Assembly: GCA_964560775.1 (NCBI GenBank)
Contig: CAZLNH010000252.1
Location: 1 to 8,144, forward strand
From: Woeseia sp964560775
GTDB lineage: Bacteria; Pseudomonadota; Gammaproteobacteria; Steroidobacterales; Woeseiaceae
Direction of reading: 5' to 3'
Length of the DNA stretch: 8,144 nt
Of this stretch, positions 6,281 through 8,144 are shown one piece after another (position 1 is the first letter of the stretch; the number at the start of each line of letters is the position of its first letter). The notes beneath the pieces were generated by a model that did no database searches, was not told the DNA's origin, and saw only the letters and a program-made list of their open reading frames with translations. The position numbers were made by a program, and so were the translations under genes.

Positions 6281-7693
6281 GTGTCGATGGACTGGATGCG
6301 GCGCAAACCGATCGACCTCGATGACGTGGACGAGCATCAGAGGCTGAAGCCGACGCTCAGCTGGTGGCATCTCGTGGCACTCGGGGTCGGGGCTGTTGTT
6401 GGTACCGGTATCTACACCCTGGTGGGCGTCGGTGCAGGTCTGGCCGGCCCGGGCGTAGTGTTGTCTTTCGTGGTCGCCGGCGCAGTCTGCGCCTGTGCGG
6501 CGCTGGCTTACGCCGAAGTGGCTTCGATGATTCCTGCATCTGGAAGCGCCTACACTTACACCTACGTAGCCGTTGGCGAACTGTTTGCCTGGATCGTTGG
6601 CTGGAGCCTTATTCTCGAATACTCGCTCGTCGTGAGTGCCGTCGCCGTCGGCTGGTCGGGGTATGCCGTCGGATTCATGACGTCAATGGGCATGGAGTTG
6701 CCGGTGGCATTCACTGCCGGCCCACAGTCCGGCGGCGTCCTGAATCTTCCCGCGGCGGGCATTGTCGGTGTAGTGTCGATCTTGCTGGCACTCGGAACGC
6801 GGGAAAGCGCGACGATCAATGCGGTATTGGTGGTAATCAAGATCGCGGGCTTGGTACTGTTCGTCAAGGTGGCCCTTCCACATTTCGATGGTGCGTACTT
6901 CGAGCCCCTGATGCCATACGGCTTTGCCAGCGCCGAAGTGGACGGCGTCCAACGCGGTGTAATGGCCGCAGCCGCGATCATCTTTTTCGCGTTCTACGGC
7001 TTCGATGCCGTTTCGACGGCCGCCGAGGAAACGAAGCGGCCGGGGCGCGACTTGCCCATCGGCATCATCGGTTCACTCGTAATTTGTACGCTAGTCTACA
7101 TCGCCGTTGCGATGAGCGCAGTCGGATCAATGCATTATACTGTCTTCGCCGATAGCCCGGAGCCGCTCGCGAGCGTGTTGCGGAACTTGGGTAGTAACCA
7201 GGCCGCAGCCCTCGTTGCCGCGGCGGCAGTCATCGCCCTTCCGACAGTGATACTGGCGTTCCTGTACGGCCAGAGCCGGATCTTTTTCGTGATGGCGCGT
7301 GATGGGCTGTTCCCGCAAGCACTGGCAACGGTCAGCCCCCGGACGGGCACCCCCGTGCGGATTACCGTCGTCACTGCCGTCCTTATCGCGATGCTGGCCG
7401 CCTTTGTACCGCTGGGTGAGATTGCGGCGCTTGCGAACGCTGGCACGCTGGTCGCCTTTATATCCGTTTCGGTCTGCATGCTGGTACTACGCCGCACTGC
7501 CGCAGATCGCCGCAGGCTCTTTCGAACGCCGGTGCCGTGGCTCATCGGTCCGGCAGCCATTCTTGGGTGCCTCTATCTCTTCTGGAGCTTGCCGAGGACA
7601 ACGCACATCTCCTTCGGTGTCTGGTCCGCGGCCGGCCTGGCGCTCTATCTGCTTTGGGGTGCCCGGCGGCTTCGGCGGGCAAGGGCTGCATGA
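6281..7693 (+). CDS. APC-superfamily amino acid/polyamine permease
   Basis: The 470-residue protein (from GTG 6281; TTG 6278 and ATG 6287 are alternatives) has about twelve membrane helices. Helix 1 carries the substrate-backbone motif GVGAVVGTGIY (35-45). Further family marks are PASGSAYTYTYVAVGE (85-100), FAFYGFDAVSTAAEETKRPG (236-255) in helix 6 and the loop after it, and GQSRIFFVMARDGLFP (330-345). These are typical of the CAT-like branch (cationic amino acid transporters, bacterial YfnA type) in the inner membrane. Length is normal and no defect is seen. It follows the spermidine dehydrogenase-like gene by 31 bases and precedes a gabD-like gene, so it probably imports a product or substrate of the pathway, such as 4-aminobutyrate, a diamine or spermidine. 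Sequence alone does not distinguish these. Confidence 0.85.
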   Translation: MSMDWMRRKPIDLDDVDEHQRLKPTLSWWHLVALGVGAVVGTGIYTLVGVGAGLAGPGVVLSFVVAGAVCACAALAYAEVASMIPASGSAYTYTYVAVGELFAWIVGWSLILEYSLVVSAVAVGWSGYAVGFMTSMGMELPVAFTAGPQSGGVLNLPAAGIVGVVSILLALGTRESATINAVLVVIKIAGLVLFVKVALPHFDGAYFEPLMPYGFASAEVDGVQRGVMAAAAIIFFAFYGFDAVSTAAEETKRPGRDLPIGIIGSLVICTLVYIAVAMSAVGSMHYTVFADSPEPLASVLRNLGSNQAAALVAAAAVIALPTVILAFLYGQSRIFFVMARDGLFPQALATVSPRTGTPVRITVVTAVLIAMLAAFVPLGEIAALANAGTLVAFISVSVCMLVLRRTAADRRRLFRTPVPWLIGPAAILGCLYLFWSLPRTTHISFGVWSAAGLALYLLWGARRLRRARAA

Positions 7694-7710
7694 CACGCTT
7701 CTTTATAGAG

Positions 7711-7720
7711 GCATGCATGC
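7711..7720. other. 10-bp perfect palindrome between the permease and gabD genes
   Basis: GCATGCATGC is its own reverse complement and is flanked by AGAG on the left and, overlapping its last C, CTCT on the right, giving an imperfect longer dyad. It lies 17 bases after the permease stop in the 108-base gap before the gabD-like gene. It has no T-run, so an operator or RNA processing structure is likelier than a terminator. Chance is possible. Confidence 0.25.
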
Positions 7721-7801
7721 TCTGTGTTCGAGGTGGTTTAGAATGCCTGTTCACATTCCTGTACGCGCCATGGTCTTTGCACCCGCAGCGGTCAGACAAG
7801 C

Positions 7802-8144
7802 ATGTTAGATTTACGCGATCCAACTCTCTTTCGTAGCCTGGCATTCGTCGGTGGCGAATGGGTCTCGGCCGGAGCCGCTCGGACCTTGCCGGTTGAAGAT
7901 CCGTCATCCGGAGAGGTCATTGCAACTGTTCCTGATTGCGACGGCACAGATACCCGCAATGCCATCGACTCAGCGCACGCCGCATTTGACGAGTGGCGGG
8001 CGAAACCGGCAAGCGACCGCGCAATCCTCCTTGAACGATGGTACGAGCTCATCCTGGAAAATGAGGCTGATCTCGCGCGTATCCTTACGGCCGAACAGGG
8101 TAAACCTTTGACGGAAGCACTGGCGGAGATTCGCTATGCAGCTT
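7802..8144 (+). CDS. gabD: Succinate-semialdehyde dehydrogenase-like aldehyde dehydrogenase, N-terminal part
   Basis: The first 114 residues of an NAD(P)-dependent aldehyde dehydrogenase are present; the gene runs off the window edge. The start, LDLRDPTLFRSLAFVGGEW, and the later AEQGKPLTEALAEIRYAA follow the GabD pattern closely (compare E. coli GabD: NLFRQQALINGEW, and LEQGKPLAEAKGEISYAA). GabD oxidises succinate semialdehyde to succinate in the cytoplasm, the last step of 4-aminobutyrate breakdown. A related enzyme could use 4-aminobutanal, and the catalytic Cys and Glu lie outside the window, so the substrate is not settled. The ATG at 7802 is the only standard start after the in-frame TAG at 7738-7740, but its Shine-Dalgarno is poor. 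The 108-base gap after the permease stop leaves room for a separate promoter, though same-strand operon reading is also possible. Confidence 0.85.
   Translation, partial: MLDLRDPTLFRSLAFVGGEWVSAGAARTLPVEDPSSGEVIATVPDCDGTDTRNAIDSAHAAFDEWRAKPASDRAILLERWYELILENEADLARILTAEQGKPLTEALAEIRYAA

Noticed and set aside
6364..7155. 263-residue plus-strand frame inside the permease gene
   Set aside because: Arg-rich shadow in the +2 frame of a clear permease with conserved motifs.

Overview
The window reads as chromosomal DNA of a moderately GC-rich Gram-negative bacterium, most likely a gammaproteobacterium or a relative. This rests on a CopC/CopD pair, an outer-membrane barrel protein with a Sec-type signal, a Tat-exported flavoprotein of the spermidine dehydrogenase type, and a proteobacterial-style GabD. 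No phage, transposon, CRISPR, tRNA or rRNA signal was seen.

Layout, left to right. (1) Bases 2-151 hold the C-terminal tail of an unidentified plus-strand gene. (2) On the minus strand, copC (1663 to 1289) is followed by copD (1227 to 310), a compact copper-handling pair. (3) Upstream of copC, on the same strand, lies a haloacid-dehalogenase type II gene (2300 to 1851). It has kept its N-terminal and C-terminal parts but lost roughly 90 central residues in frame, so it is most likely dead. (4) After a gene-poor stretch with a 12-bp palindrome and a T-run comes a minus-strand porin-like outer-membrane protein (3629 to 2529). (5) About 630 bases without a convincing gene separate the porin from a plus-strand cluster. 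(6) That cluster holds a Tat-exported spermidine dehydrogenase-like flavoprotein (4261-6249), an APC-superfamily amino acid/polyamine permease 31 bases later (6281-7693), and the start of a succinate-semialdehyde dehydrogenase-like gene (7802 to the window edge).

The right half suggests a polyamine-to-succinate route. The flavoprotein would oxidise spermidine on the outer side of the inner membrane, giving 1,3-diaminopropane and 4-aminobutanal. The permease would carry an amine or amino acid product inward. The aldehyde dehydrogenase would finish the C4 branch towards succinate. The divergent porin could supply the periplasm with substrate, but that link rests only on position. An aminotransferase (GABA to succinate semialdehyde) is needed and is not in the window; it may lie downstream. 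The copper pair looks independent of this pathway.
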